From Eudorina sp. 2006-703-Eu-15 (Eukaryota > Chlorophyta > Chlorophyceae > Chlamydomonadales > Volvocaceae): a stretch of 64,000 nucleotides of DNA. The stretch lies in assembly GCA_003117195.1 (NCBI GenBank), contig BDSI01000002.1, positions 2,393,288 to 2,457,287 of the forward strand. The letters run 5' to 3'. The notes under the pieces were generated by a model. It saw only the letters and a program-made list of their open reading frames with translations. It did not search any database and was not told where the DNA came from. Numbering within the stretch: the stretch's first letter is position 1; each line of letters starts with the position of its first letter. Of this stretch, positions 31,353 to 42,919 are shown one piece after another. Made by a program: the position numbers and the translations under genes.

Positions 31353-31651
31353 CAGTCGCCGGACCTCCGGAAGCAAAGGGCGAGGCCAAGGGAAGCCCAT
31401 TCGGGCAAGGGCGCCGACCCGGGTTTGCCTGCAGAGTACCGCCAGCGAGCAAGCAGGTAGGCGTTTGGCAGTGAGGGCGAGTGCGGGCGCGCAGGTGTGC
31501 AGGACAGCAGCAGTGGCGACATTTGCGCGGAGAGTGAGGGCGGGAGTGAGTGGTGACAGAGGGATGGACCTACAGACCGACGCAGTGAGCGGACGGGTGG
31601 ACAGACCCCAACAACACACACGGAGATCCGGGCGGTGTGTGTGTGTGTGTG

Positions 31652-31682
31652 TTAGCAAGGAGAAAAGCTGAGCCGCGAATAA
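31652..31682 (-). repeat. Family C retroelement 3' tip
   Basis: A GT run followed by TTAGCAAGGAGAAAAGCTGA then GCCGCGAAT. It is the extreme 3' end of the element seen at 9584 and 37888-38118, with its CA tail on the minus strand. Confidence -1.
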
Positions 31683-33933
31683 TGGGTGTGTGTGTCGGGC
31701 GGGCTGCACTCGCAAACCGCGCCAAAGCTCTGCCCCGGGCCCCCGGGCCCGCGAAGGACTCATCAGCGCGCCTCCCCTTCCCCCATCCGCTGACTGTATG
31801 TCCAGTTGGGGTAATGTCGTTCTTCGTCCTGTTGGCTCAATATCCCCCACATTTGCCTTCCGATGTATTCTGTACCGTAATGTATGTCTTGTAGTGTACT
31901 GAGCTGGGTAGGCGGAAGGGTGGCGCCGGCGGTCGGCTGCGGGAGGGTCGCCGCCGTGTGGGGCCCAGAGCGGGCGGCGAGGGGGCCGAGTCGGCTGGCG
32001 CCTGTGTGCTGTGTGTGCCCGCTGCCGATGTGTGGGTGGTGACGGCGGTGGTGGTGGTGCAGCAGCTGTGGTGGCTCGCCCCGTCGCACACGTTTGCTGC
32101 AAAACGAGGTCTTTGTTCGGTTGGTTGGCGAGGTCCTTTGATGTGTAATCCTGGTAATCCTGCTTGAGGAAATGATGTCCTGTTGTTGCGTTGTCTTGGT
32201 GGAAATTTGTTTGTTGCGCTGTCCTGGGAATTGCGCTTTCCAGCTTTTATTCCTGTCAAACCGCCCAGCGGGTCTCGGCGCCACCCGCCGGAGCGGCCCG
32301 CGGACGCCCGCCCGTGGCAGAGTGGGCCTGCGGCGGCAGCTTCTGTTGTTGATTGATGCGATGCCGTACCTCATGGTCGGACCTTGGTGAGTTTGTCGGT
32401 CGTAAAATCCGTCATGTTATTTCGAGAAAACACTGCGTTTTCATCATGGTGTCGTGCGCCCGGTTCCCCGGTGGATGGCGGTGGATGGCGGTGTTGATGG
32501 CTGTTTGGTCAGTCGGCCGGTCGGTTGGTTGTTGATCGGCCGCTCTCAAAGTCGGTAAGCACGCCCGCGGAGAGGGATGGAGGGAGAGAATGAGGGACGG
32601 GTTGCAGTCCGCGCCTCGCCGGGCAGGACGGTGACGGGGCTGTGGACCGCATTCCAGCGGCCGTGCAGCGCTCTCTTGCGCCTTGTGCCCCGGGTGAGGC
32701 GGGTACGTGCGGGCGCATGCGGGCGGTGTGTGTGTGTGTGTGTGTGTGGGATGAGGGCCCTTCTGCCCCCCCCCCCCGCCGCCGCCGACGGGATTGCTGA
32801 TACCGTGTGTGGGCGGCCCGGAGGGGCTCTCGGGAGGGCTGGAGCTGCGGGGCAGGGGGCTCCCGTCCGCATTGCCCTCATGTTTCCATGCATGTCGTGG
32901 TGTGGGGTGGTGTGGGGTGATGGGAGGTGCGGTGCGCCGGCTCGGCCGTTGCCGCACCCGGCCGCCGCACCGTCAGTGGCCCACACCCCCTGTACGTACC
33001 CTGTGCAATGCCGGAGCGGCCGCCGGAATCGGTGTGCGCACAATGATTCAACGCTAGGGTTTGCGTTTGTGGAGTTTGTTGTCGATTTGTTCGTCGGGCT
33101 TGCGAGCGGTGAGCACTGCGCGCGCTATTGCTACTGCTACTGGTGGCTGCCGCGGCTGTTTGCTACTCTTACTCGTTGTTATTGTTATTGTAATTGCTGC
33201 TGCTATTGACCTTGGCTGCCGTCGCTGCTACTGCTGTTGTTGCGTTAGTTTGGTGTTGGTTCGCGAGGGCGGTGCTTGGGGGCCAAGGCAGGATGCCGCA
33301 TCTGCACTGGGGTCGGCATGTACAGTGTGTTCGTGTTCCGCGTCGTAGCTTTCTCCGTCGCAGGGCATGATGATGACGAGGGCCGCATCGTCGGTGCGTA
33401 GGGCTGCGGCCCCAGGGCTGCAGGGGAGTGGGCCAGAGCGGCGGGGGGCTCCCTCCGGAGGTCAGGAGGTAAGGGAGCATCGGATCGCCTCTCGGTCGCT
33501 CATCCGCCGGGTCGGGCGATGTGGTCGCCGCTGCGGCAAGGGTGATCTCCCCGGGGAAACGACGTTCGCGTCGTCGCCGGCCCAGTTACTGCCATGCTAC
33601 GTGCGTGCTACCGTCAGCGCTTGCAGGGGCCAACTCTGGCCGGCCGCCCTCTATTGCGGCTGGTCGGTGGGGGCCACCTGGTGGACATGTGGACGCCCCT
33701 CTCTTGGGGCGCCCGCCGGCCAGTCGAACGTGGTACAGCCGCCCATTGCGCGATTTGATGGGCGCGACACGCCGGGTGGGCGGATTGCCTTGCCGTTGGC
33801 GGAGGGTGGGGGCGTGACCTTCGAGGTATGCTGCTGCGGTTCGCCTCCTCAGCGCACAGTACGCATAACGGTATGCCGTAGGAGTACAGCGCAGGACCAG
33901 GCTGCGTTCGGGGCTGTGCGGCTTTGCCTCGTT

Positions 33934-33953
33934 TGTAACATTGTAATACTGTA
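33934..33953 (+). other. Cluster of three TGTAA polyadenylation signals
   Basis: TGTAA occurs at 33934-33938, 33942-33946 and 33949-33953. TGTAA is the known volvocine polyadenylation signal, so a plus-strand transcript may end near 33.97 kb, although no coding exon upstream is identified. Confidence -1.
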
Positions 33954-35712
33954 AAGCTACGGACCGCTCGTGGGCTTGTGCAGGGCGGCGACGGCGAGTG
34001 CGACGGTTGCTGCCGTGCCGTACATATCGGTGTGATTACCCAGCGAGCGTGCTGGTCGTGTTGACGAGCGGTGTGGGTGTGGGGGCGGAGGGGGGCCTCC
34101 TCTCGACTTCAGGTGATGTGGAGGATGTACTTGGTTACATGACAACTTCCGGCGCCATCACCTGCAGATGGGAGCCTCTCCTGGCGGGGTGCCACCACCG
34201 GCTGAGTGCCCTCCCGGACGTGCTGGTGCAATGTGCGGGGTGTCGGTGTGTTGCGGCAGGCGGGGATGCCCCTCGGTCTGTGCACATCCGTCCGACAGCA
34301 GCGCTGGCAGTACCGGCAGAGCGGCAGTACACACGCGGCTGGGGAGGAACCCCTCCTTGTGGCCTCGCACTCGTAATAGTGGCCCTTGATGCCTTTTTTG
34401 GTCGTGTACCGTATTTGTTTAGCTCCCATTTGGATGAAATATGAGCGCAGTGTGCGGCCTGCTTTACTTGGTGTCTATGGCACCCGAACGACAGTGAGGT
34501 GCCCTGCCGCGTTGGCGGCCGGCTGGCCGTACTGTACGGCGTGTATTGGAATTGGGTTTGGAATTGGGTATGGAGTTTGGTTTGGCGAGCCGGAGCGGCC
34601 CTTCGCTGTCGGGACAGTTCAGCAGTCCAGCACCGGGGGGGAGGGCCCCCCTCTGAACACGGATGCGGACGGCGCCCTGCAAGGCACCAGGTTCCAGGCT
34701 GGGTCACTCCCCGTTGCCGGGTGGTCGCTGTCACGGTCGCACCCGCGGCGCTTCAGTTCCGGCACCCAACGTTACAATCCGAAGTTTCGAACACAGGAGG
34801 AGCCTAGGGTTGGGGTGGCGGCTACGCCGTGGCAATTTCGCGGCAAGGGAAGGGGTAGCGCTGTAGGGGTTTACACAGTGGGGTATCGTACTTGTACAAA
34901 GCCGAGGGTGAGGGCAACAGCAGCCACAAGCGGCACAGATCCCAGGAGGCACGGGTAGTGATGTGCCCTGGTAGTGATGTCAATTCTAAGCACAGGGCAC
35001 CTACACTCCTTCGCGTTTGCTTCACATTCATGGATGTGATATGTGAGTTTGGCTTGGAGATCATGTGCGAATTTTGATCTTGGCCTGCAGAGTGACCGAA
35101 GAGCTGAGTAGCCCTAGCTATGAGCTGGTCCGACGAGTGTGAGGTTATGCAATGAGAATCCAGTTTCAAACGATTACAATTCTTCTCTAGGTTTAACGAG
35201 ATGCTTATGTCACTGCAAGGCGAATAGGTGATGACATCATGCCGAAAGTCAACGGATCCGTCCAGAGCCCTCAATACATGAATAAATTCAAAGAACAATA
35301 ATAAAATACTGCAGCCCCATAACATAAACATGGATAGGAAATTTAAGGTATGGGTAAATTAGAGATACGTTGAAGGTAACACCTTCCCGAGTGAGTTCGT
35401 ATGCATAGGTTGACGGCGCAGTCAAGGCCGACTACCTGTTTACTTGAGTGTAAACAGCGCTGAGCATATAATCATTTTTTTAATGTATCTAGGTGCAGCC
35501 TGAGATGCGTTTTAGGATAACATGTCACCGTGATGACCAAATTATCGTCATAATTGCGTACGTAAAAGCTTCCGCCCACTTCTACCTCACACTTGAATAC
35601 ATATTAAACTTATACACGCATCTTATGACATCGGCTCGTCTACTGACATCATTTCTTTTCCGTCCGGCTGGACTAGCTTCAATCAATAAATTCCAGCGAA
35701 CACTCAAGGATC

Positions 35713-37231
35713 ATGCCCTTATCAGGGCGAAACAACGGTGTTGTGGGGAGCAGCAGTGCAGTCAACACACCGTCTGTTGACGAGCAGTGTCCGTCGGACT
35801 GCGCATCACCGCCTTCACCACAGACGACTGCGACGGTCCAACCGCTTACGCCGCAGACCAGTGAAATTATAACCTTAAAATCTGCCAGTGAAGATCAGTT
35901 AACGCTTGCGGCAAAATGTTTTGGAAGGGTAAGCGCGACGGACATCGCTGTGCTGCTTTCTGCAGGCCACGGTTTGCAGCTCCCTTACCCCTTCGCGCTT
36001 AACGCATCCGCGCGGCACAGTCCATGATCGACGATCCCACCATGACCTGGGTCACCAAAGGGAGGTGCCCTGATCGCCTGGTCCACTTCTTCTACAACGT
36101 GGCGCGCATGTCCATCAAGGCGACGCATGATCGCAGCACGTGCTGGGCTCTCCGGTCGGCAAACGCGCAGATAACGGCAGGTACTGTACGTGCACGGGGG
36201 GCAGTCTTCTGACGTCCAGCAATATAGGAATGTCTACAGGCGCATGCATGTGTAGCACACGAGGCTAACGGCTTGGACGGTCGTCGCCAAATCGCGCATT
36301 TGTGCTTTCGCTTGTGCACCTGACCGCCCTACGTTACGTGCTCATGCGCAGCAAGGCACGAGGACCTGACGGGTCTCACAGCCAATCTTAGTATCTAATC
36401 GTTCACGAGCAACACGTCGTCTGCCGTGTGCGCTTGCGCATCTCGCAGGAGCCCAGAAAGCAGCCGCGGCGGCGGCGGCGCCCTGGTCCCCGCAGGTCGT
36501 GTGTATCGCCTACGAGTACCCGCGCACTCTGCCCAGCGACTGGGCCTGGATGCGCGTGGGCCTGATTCGTGCCATGATCAGCTCCCCCAACTTTCGCGCG
36601 GCCAGGGTTTTCGGGAAACTGATCAAATCCTTTGATGCAGCCAAGGCGCGCTTCCACCAGGTGAGGTCACGGGCGGCGGCTTCCACGCAATGCTACTACG
36701 GTTGTACGGTACGGTAGTTTCACACACGCCCGTCGGCCGATCAAGCGAGCGCGGCCGCGACAGCCCGCGGCCGTGTGCACTTTCCACCGACCGGAAACAC
36801 TACAGCGACCCACCACGCAACCAGCAACGCACACGCGAGATTTGGGCAGCATTTCGCATGGCCGCCGGGCATTTGGCCGAGTTTGACAGGCCAGTGGCCT
36901 CGCGTGCCGTTGCGCCGGGCTTTCCTGCCATCGAAAACGCAGACCGCACAACCAAGGCCCCGACCTGACCCCTCCCCACCGGCGTGTCCTCCGGCTTCTC
37001 ACCACGCGCGCAGGAGCACGGGCCCTTCCTGTACATCGTGTGCTTCGGCACGGATCCCGACTTCCAGGGCAAGGGGCTGGGCTCGGAGCTGATGCGCGAG
37101 GCCCTGGCGCATGCGCGCGAGCTGGGAGTGTGAGTCGCATCCTGTGGCCGTCGGCGTTCCGTGGGCGGATCTTGGACCACCGGATGTTGATGCGTCCGAC
37201 AAGCACACACACACACACGGGGGGTTGCATT

Positions 37232-37321
<90 letters not shown>

Positions 37322-37718
37322 CAGGTTGCCCAGCCCTGTGCACCGTAAGAACGTACTGGTTGGACCGCGTGGCCGTGACTGCTTTCCCAGGAGAATCGGA
37401 GCCGTGCCACCTGCATAGTGCTCGCTCCGTTGCGTGGTCCCTTTTTGCCGTGTGTGCCTGGCCTTCTGCTGGTTGCGCTGGACGTGTAGGTGTTTTGTTT
37501 GAGTTGGCCCCGTGATCGGCTTGATAAGGGCAGGCTGGCTTGGTGCCTGACCTCGTGGCGCGTTTTAGATGGAGCTAGAGGCCCCGGGTGCACGGCACCC
37601 TTGTGGTCCCATGCTGTGTCTCCTCGCCCCTCTCCCAGTTCTCTGGGAGAGTGCTTCGGCGGTCTCCCGTATGGGGCGGGTTAGCGCCCCCGGCCAGTGT
37701 CGGCCCGGCAGATATGAT

Positions 37719-37752
<34 letters not shown>

Positions 37753-38966
37753 GGGCTGGGACGGTTGTGCCGGGCACTTGCTTGCTGCCGGCATTGCACG
37801 CGCTGTTGACGCATACGCCCTTGCTTTTGCTGCACCTTAGGATCAGTAGGTAGTTTAGTAGAGTTTCGTCTGCATTAGCCTACGACGCCATAGCCGCTAC
37901 TTCTGCTGGCGTCACGGCGCCCACCGGCGCTCGACAACGATACGGGGCGTTACAGCATCACGGACTACACCACCTTGGGACTGCGTATGGTCGACATACT
38001 TCGCCCTGGCGTATTGGTAACTCTGGTCTCGGTCTCAGTCGTCGGTTGCATTGCTGGACACGGTTCTGCTTATTCGCGGCTCAGCTTTTCTCCTTGCTAA
38101 CACACACACACACACACACCCGAATCCGGGGGAGAGTGCTTCGGCGGTCTCCCGTATGGGGCGGGTTAGCGCCCCCGGCCAGTGTCGGCCCGGCAGATAT
38201 GTAACGATACACACACACACACATACATACACACACACACACACATGCGCACGCACCAAAGAACCTGCCCCGGCACGTGCGGCTGACGCTCGGTGTCCGG
38301 CTTTACTGTGACCGGTGTCCGGCTTGACTGTGACCGGTGTCCGGCTTGACTGTGTCCCGTCCTCGACGACAGTTGCGGCAGTTGGGTGTTAGGTCCGCGA
38401 GCCGGAGACGTCCCTAACCAATGACCGCAGCTCGGATCAGGTTGTAAGACGGCTGCGGGATTTGAACTGACGTGGCTGATGTGCTGCCCGACTATTTTGC
38501 TGCCGCTCGTCATCACGGCAACACGCCCAATGTTGCGCCAAGTCTGGGGCCCTGGGATCTGGGCATCTGCTCCTCGGCCATCGTTGATCTTAGCCCTGAA
38601 CCCTAGCGCTCGACTGCATGCTAACGAATGGGGTCCGCCATGTATGATACTGCCTGTTGTGCCCCTCCGCTGCACAGCCATGCCTGTTTAAGTTCGTTGG
38701 TCTGGTTTCGTTGGGCAGGGACGCGTTTGTTGACCCATCAGGCATGCGCCTCGTCCCTGTGGCAATCTCTTGTTCTGTGATGCTACGGCCCCCGCAGGCC
38801 CGCGTACCTGGAAGCCAGCGGCCTGGACAGCTGCCGCTTCTACCAGCGCAACGGATTCGAGGTGCTGCAGGAGTTTCGAGTGGAGCCGGACGCCCCCGCC
38901 ATGTACTTTATGGCAAACTTCCTGCAGCCGGAAAAGAACAAGGGGAAGGGGGCAGTGGCCTGCTGA
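35713..38966 (+). CDS. GNAT-family N-acetyltransferase
   Basis: Five exons, 35713-35928, 36021-36180, 36449-36660, 37014-37129 and 38798-38966, give 873 nt (290 residues) with perfect phase. The first ~45 residues are Ser/Thr/Pro-rich and may be a leader or disordered tail. SMIDDPTMTWV and LVHFFYNVARMSI follow, as in the broad fungal/plant class of GNAT proteins. The acetyl-CoA pyrophosphate loop FQGKGLGSELM sits in exon 4, preceded by LYIVCFGTDPDFQG (beta-4) and followed by VPAYLEASGLDSCRFYQRNG and MYFMANFLQ, the usual C-terminal block with a conserved Tyr. The C-terminus is Lys/Gly-rich. The substrate cannot be told from sequence. The last intron (1.67 kb) is unusual in holding two CA microsatellites and three retroelement-like 3' ends. 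Confidence -1.
37238..37318. repeat. (CA)n microsatellite
   Basis: About 40 CA units near the start of the last acetyltransferase intron, preceded by a shorter CA run at 37203-37218. Confidence -1.
37641..37760 (+). mobile_element. Family E retroelement-like 3' end with CA tail, copy 1
   Basis: GAGAGTGCTTCGGCGGTCTC opens a block of about 85 bases with self-complementary arms (GGGAGA/TCTCCC and GGGCG/CGCCC), ending in CGGCAGATAT and then a CA run. It is nearly identical to 38120-38243. Interpreted as a structured 3' end of a short retroposon. Confidence -1.
37888..38118 (+). mobile_element. Family C retroelement 3' end with CA tail
   Basis: About 210 bases nearly identical, in inverted orientation, to 9584-9795, ending in CGCGGCTCAGCTTTTCTCC, TTGCTA and a CA run. 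No RT coding sequence remains upstream, so this copy is truncated to the 3' end. Confidence -1.
38120..38243 (+). mobile_element. Family E retroelement-like 3' end with CA tail, copy 2
   Basis: Direct repeat of 37641-37760: the same block from GAGAGTGCTTCGGCGGTCTC to CGGCAGATAT, then ACACAC and ACATACAT runs. It sits directly behind the CA tail of the family-C copy. Confidence -1.
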
Positions 38967-39802
38967 GGGGTCGGCAGACTTGCAACGAAGCTTGTCACAG
39001 CGGGAAAGGGGCTGGTGGGCTGAATTGCGCGTGAAATGACGCCGGGTCGGGTTCCTATTCTTCGATTCAATGCTTGCGGGCCTGTTGTTGCAGCTCAGAT
39101 TCATGTGGCTTTACAAAGCGACAGTGATGTCGACAGCCTTCAGATGGATGAATAATCCAGCCATGGTATGACAAGGTCGTACAACCGTACCGCTGGGAGG
39201 ACTGCCATGCCGTACCGTTTTCTTGGGCCCGCAGCGGTCTGTGCAACACGGGGAGTGAGGCTGCCCCCGTCACGCGTCCCGCAGGATTGGTGACCACCCT
39301 GCTTCTTTATTTCATAGCTTTGAACAAATGAGTTTTAAGATTTAATGCAACCTACATAGTCGTACTTGTGAGGATGCATACACAGAGCGTTCATAGACCT
39401 TGACTTGTGTCAACAGCATGTCACCCATGCTCGACATCGTGCTTTTTGGTCGCGCGGGCGCACCATCGTGATGACAGTGACGTTTGACGGCTGCGGCCTG
39501 ACGCCTGACCTGCATCAGTTTCCTTCATAGTGGCGGTTAGGCGATTCGTACGGCAACTGTCGGCAAAAGTCGCTGTCCATGAGGGAATGTCATTGGGTAA
39601 AATCTTGAAGCGCTGTCTAACCGCCGATTTAAAGTCCAGGAGCTTTATGATAAACGTGTCCTGCAACCCCAAAGTTCCGAGAGGTTTACCAGAACCTCAT
39701 CCCAAGTCAGAACGATTTCCGAAGTTGCTTAGCAGCTGAGTTACTTTAGCACAGAACAGATACATCGCAACACTTCAACCGAGGGAGACAGCCGAACACA
39801 AT
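38967..39802. other. Intergenic region between acetyltransferase and small membrane protein genes
   Basis: It contains the acetyltransferase 3' UTR and the promoter of the next plus-strand gene. No TGTAA lies in the expected place, and no coding signal is supported; the 69-codon frame at 39530 has no domain. Confidence -1.
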
Positions 39803-40127
39803 ATGTCTTTTCCGCGCTGGGCTGTCACGCTGGCCGTTGCGGCCATACCTGCTGCCACATATGCATATGTAATTTATACACGGCCTAACGTGTATGAGCA
39901 AATTCAAGAGGTGGGTAGGTTGATGCGGTCGCCTGTGCATACATACACCATGAAATTGTGTGGTGCATTGCTGACCTACGTACATATTTTGTCTGACGAG
40001 CGCGACATGGGGCTGTGCACGCAAGCTCCAACAGTAATGAGGACTGCGCAATGCACGTCCGCTGCAGGAAATCAAGCGACAAGAGGAGCGGGACAGGGCT
40101 GCAGGAAAGATTTCGGCAAAGGCCTGA
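39803..40127 (+). CDS. Small single-pass membrane protein, 55 residues
   Basis: Two exons, 39803-39910 and 40068-40127, join in phase (donor CAAGAG/GTGGGT, acceptor GCTGCAG). The protein starts MSFPRWAVTLAVAAIPAATY: one hydrophobic segment at about residues 7-24, a short linker (YTRPNVYEQIQE) and a charged helical tail (EIKRQEERDRAAGK). Size and layout resemble small assembly factors or accessory subunits of the mitochondrial inner membrane, but I do not recognise the family and assign no function. TGTAA at 40286 lies 160 bases past the stop, which supports a real short transcript. It is easy to miss because both exons are short and the unspliced frame reads into the intron. Confidence -1.
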
Positions 40128-40285
40128 GTAGCCGGGGCCTGATTGTTACATAGTTCTGGTCCGAGGCGAAGACTTCCCGCGCTGGGCACAGGAGCCGCGC
40201 CCGTGTCCGAGTCGCGAACGTGCTGGCGTCTTGGCGAATGATCAATTTTGGTACACGCCATCCATGTACAAAACATATGAGCGTT

Positions 40286-40290
40286 TGTAA
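40286..40290 (+). other. TGTAA polyadenylation signal
   Basis: Canonical volvocine signal in the expected position for the small membrane protein gene. Confidence -1.
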
Positions 40291-40647
40291 CATTTATGAG
40301 CGATTGGCGTCCAGGAGGGGCATCCGGCATCGTGCACGTCGAATCACTGGTCGTCCCCGCCCTCCTGGGGCTCCGGCGAGTCCCTGCAGCGACAACACGG
40401 GAAACATAAATAAACCGGCGCGCCGGCTCGCTCTCCAACATGATGAGTGAACGTTAGGGGTGATTGCAAAAGGCAAAGGGTATCATCCGGAACATGAGGC
40501 AGACGGTGCACACCCCACAACCAACAGCGAGCGCCTCCACGCGGCCCCGCCAAACCAAGGACTGCCACCGAGTCAGCTGACTGTCCACAAATATGCGGAC
40601 CCATCTGGCACCGCTTGAGCTTTCAGCGAGCGCCCACACATCTTCAT

Positions 40648-40652
40648 TTACA
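40648..40652 (-). other. TGTAA polyadenylation signal for the SR gene
   Basis: TGTAA on the minus strand, about 40 bases past the SR-protein stop codon, giving a very short 3' UTR. Confidence -1.
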
Positions 40653-40691
40653 CGGATCGTGTCGCACCGTGAGCCCCCACCCCCAGACAGC

Positions 40692-42919
40692 TCACCTCCG
40701 CGGGGATGCGCTGCGCCCTCTGCCCGGGCTGGCCTCGTACTCCCGGGGCGGGTCCTTGCTGCGATCGCGAGGGCTGCGCTCCGGTTCCCGGCTGCGATCG
40801 CGCTCCCTGTCCTGCTCCCGACTGCGCTCCCTTGGGCTGCGCTCTCGGCTGCGCTCCCGGTCCCGCTCCCGGTCCCTGTTCCGTGGGCTCCGGTCCCTCG
40901 GGCTGCGATCCCGCTCCCGCTCTCGGCTGCGACTGCGCCGGGGTGACCTGCTCCGGCTCCGCCGAGGCGACCTGCTGTGGCGCCGGCGTGGCGACCTGCT
41001 CCGGCTGCGGTGACGGTCATCACGGCGGTCGTCGTACCGGTCATCGTATCCTGCATCCGTCGGTGGTTGAGTCGGACACAGCGGCACTTATTTGACAGGC
41101 TGTGCAATGCAACACCGCGACCACTCGTGGGAACACCGCAACCCTCTCATGCAGGGCGCCCTCAAGATACGGTACGCACCCTTCTGTCGCGCTTCCAACT
41201 TCATCATGTCGCGTGGCGTCTTGCGCCCCTCCCTGGAGAAGGTAACCTGCAAACGAAAGACACCTTCAGCCATGTACTCGGAAGGTCGCAAACAACGCGA
41301 TTGCCTCCACGGGTAGCCAAGCGGATCATGTATCGCCGCTGGTCAAACCGAGTCATACAGGGCATACCCACGATTGCTTACGAGATGTGCCACCCACCGA
41401 GATCTCTCGTCCGTTGATGGTGGAGCGGTCCAGCCCGTACATCGCGTCCTCGGCGTCACGAGTGTCCTGTGGCATGTGACGTCGCAGTGGGCAGGAGCTC
41501 TCATTTGATACACGCGACGGGAACACGGTCACCAGTCGAACATCATGAGGGGGCCACGGCACGCCATGCAAAGCGCATCCTGTCCGGCTCACTGACCTTG
41601 AACTCCACGAAACCGAACCCGCGGGGCCGCCTGTTTGGACAGAGCAAGTGCCATGCAGCACCCGGTGGGGAAAGATCAGCAACGGCAAGGATGACCTCTG
41701 CGTTGTAAGGTGGATGGCCGCGTTCCGAACTAGCCTTACTGAGTACTCACGGTAATCAGGCTGTCGTTTCGTGCTTCCATCCGCGTCCACGTATGGAAAA
41801 AATGAAACACGACAGCTCAGGCATTTGCCCATGGCCAGGGGCCAAACTGCGCGGACGCTTTTCTATTAAGCGAGAGCCGTATCCGCAGATGCGATTACCT
41901 ACCGCGGTGAAAATCGGCAGGTACTACACCGTATCGGGGTTCGCATACCCGTGGAGAATCACATTCGCCGCTTGAGCGCTCAGCCCTTGGCCAACAACAC
42001 TTGGGCCTTGTCCACAACAGTCTCGTCCCGACCATCAAACATCTCGCAACTCGAAAGACTTGCATCAGCACTCGAAAGCTCATGACAGATGCCTTGACCC
42101 CCTTCCATCCGTTCAAACAGGGCCGGATAGGGTGGCAGAGGGTTTTCTGCTTGAACGCTTCAGCTCAGAGGCCCTCAGGTGTTCTGCCATGAAGCCCCGG
42201 CAACGAAACTGTATTCAGGATAACCCGGCTGCGTGGTACGGCGACGCAGCGATCGTTCGACGCCCAGACCTAACCGCAGCAAGGGTAACAGAGCTTCGAC
42301 CCCTAACTTCGACCTCACCCAACAGAGCCCTTCCCTATGACGGGAACCAGGAACCACTGGACGGCGAGGAGAGCGCAACTCGCAGGGGCCAGGCATGACG
42401 GAGGACTGTACCCTTAAGCCTTTCGAGTAACGTTCCAGCACTCACAGTAGGAGTTAGTTCTCGCTCATGGTTCAGATGTTTCAAGCCTAGTCGCAGCTAC
42501 AGTCCCGTAAACGTAGCCCGCCAGAGACGTGCCCCCCGTCTCAAAAGCTGGGAGAGAAAGTCGTCAAAGACGATACTCACTGGTTATAGTAGTCACGAGG
42601 AATGTAGACGTCCTGGACATCCAACAACACCGGTGCACAGCGGCAGCCTTTAAACTTTGAGCAAGACCGATTCCAATAGTTAAGTTATGATGCTCAGCAT
42701 TATCGGATACGTGCTTACTTTGAGTTCGCCATATTTCTCAAACTTGGCGCGCAGGTCCTGCGGAAATACATGCGTCCCCGGTCAAAGCATGCAACAATAT
42801 ACCGTTCTGAATATGATATTCCTTACCTCTGCCCGAATATCTAATGGCAAGTTCCGGACGACGAGGGAGACGCGCTGTGGCCGTGAGCCACCGCCGCCCC
42901 CTCTATCACGATATGACAT
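40692..42919 (-). CDS. SC35-like (SCL) SR splicing factor
   Basis: RNA-binding splicing regulator of the nuclear SR family. Seven exons in reading order: 42919-42827, 42757-42719, 42612-42581, 41630-41597, 41466-41398, 41246-41180 and 41050-40692, 693 nt (230 residues), all in phase. One RRM: RNP2 LVVRNLP, EDLRAKFEKYGELKDVYIPR, RNP1 RGFGFVEF, DAEDAMYGLDRSTINGREI. Then VTFSREGRKTPRDMM, like the segment after the RRM in plant SCL proteins, and a ~115-residue C-terminal RS domain of SR, RSP and RERD repeats ending SASPRR. The N-terminus is a short Gly/Arg stretch. Some RRM exons are tiny (32-39 nt). The stop TGA lies inside a good 5' splice consensus (GGAG/GTGAGC), so an alternative longer C-terminus is possible; SR genes commonly self-regulate by alternative splicing. 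Confidence -1.

Larger units (their letters stand above)
29976..35712. other. Repeat-rich region without a supported gene
   Basis: It begins with a (GGCAGTAGCAGCA)n stretch just after the BTB stop (29976-30050), then holds family-D and family-C repeat pieces, GT/CA runs (30384-30408, 31636-31652, 32727-32749) and a 280-base (GGGGA)n tract. TGTAA at 32144-32148 could end a long BTB 3' UTR, and a cluster of three lies at 33934-33953. Beyond about 34.9 kb the sequence becomes AT-richer, fitting the upstream region of the acetyltransferase gene. Frames such as 33367-33954 (plus) or 34109-34429 (minus, with CRYCQRCC) have no domain or splice support. Confidence -1.

Noticed and set aside
30157..31452. 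431-codon minus-strand open frame rich in Pro, Ser and Leu
   Set aside because: It is the translation of the (GGGGA)n tract plus flanks; no domain, no splice logic, and other frames are equally open.
33367..33954. 195-codon plus-strand open frame
   Set aside because: Cys/Arg/Gly-rich composition with no motif; likely chance in GC-rich DNA.
34109..34429. Minus-strand frame with a Cys cluster (CRYCQRCC)
   Set aside because: No recognisable zinc-finger spacing, no convincing start or splice sites, and competing open frames; too weak to call a gene.
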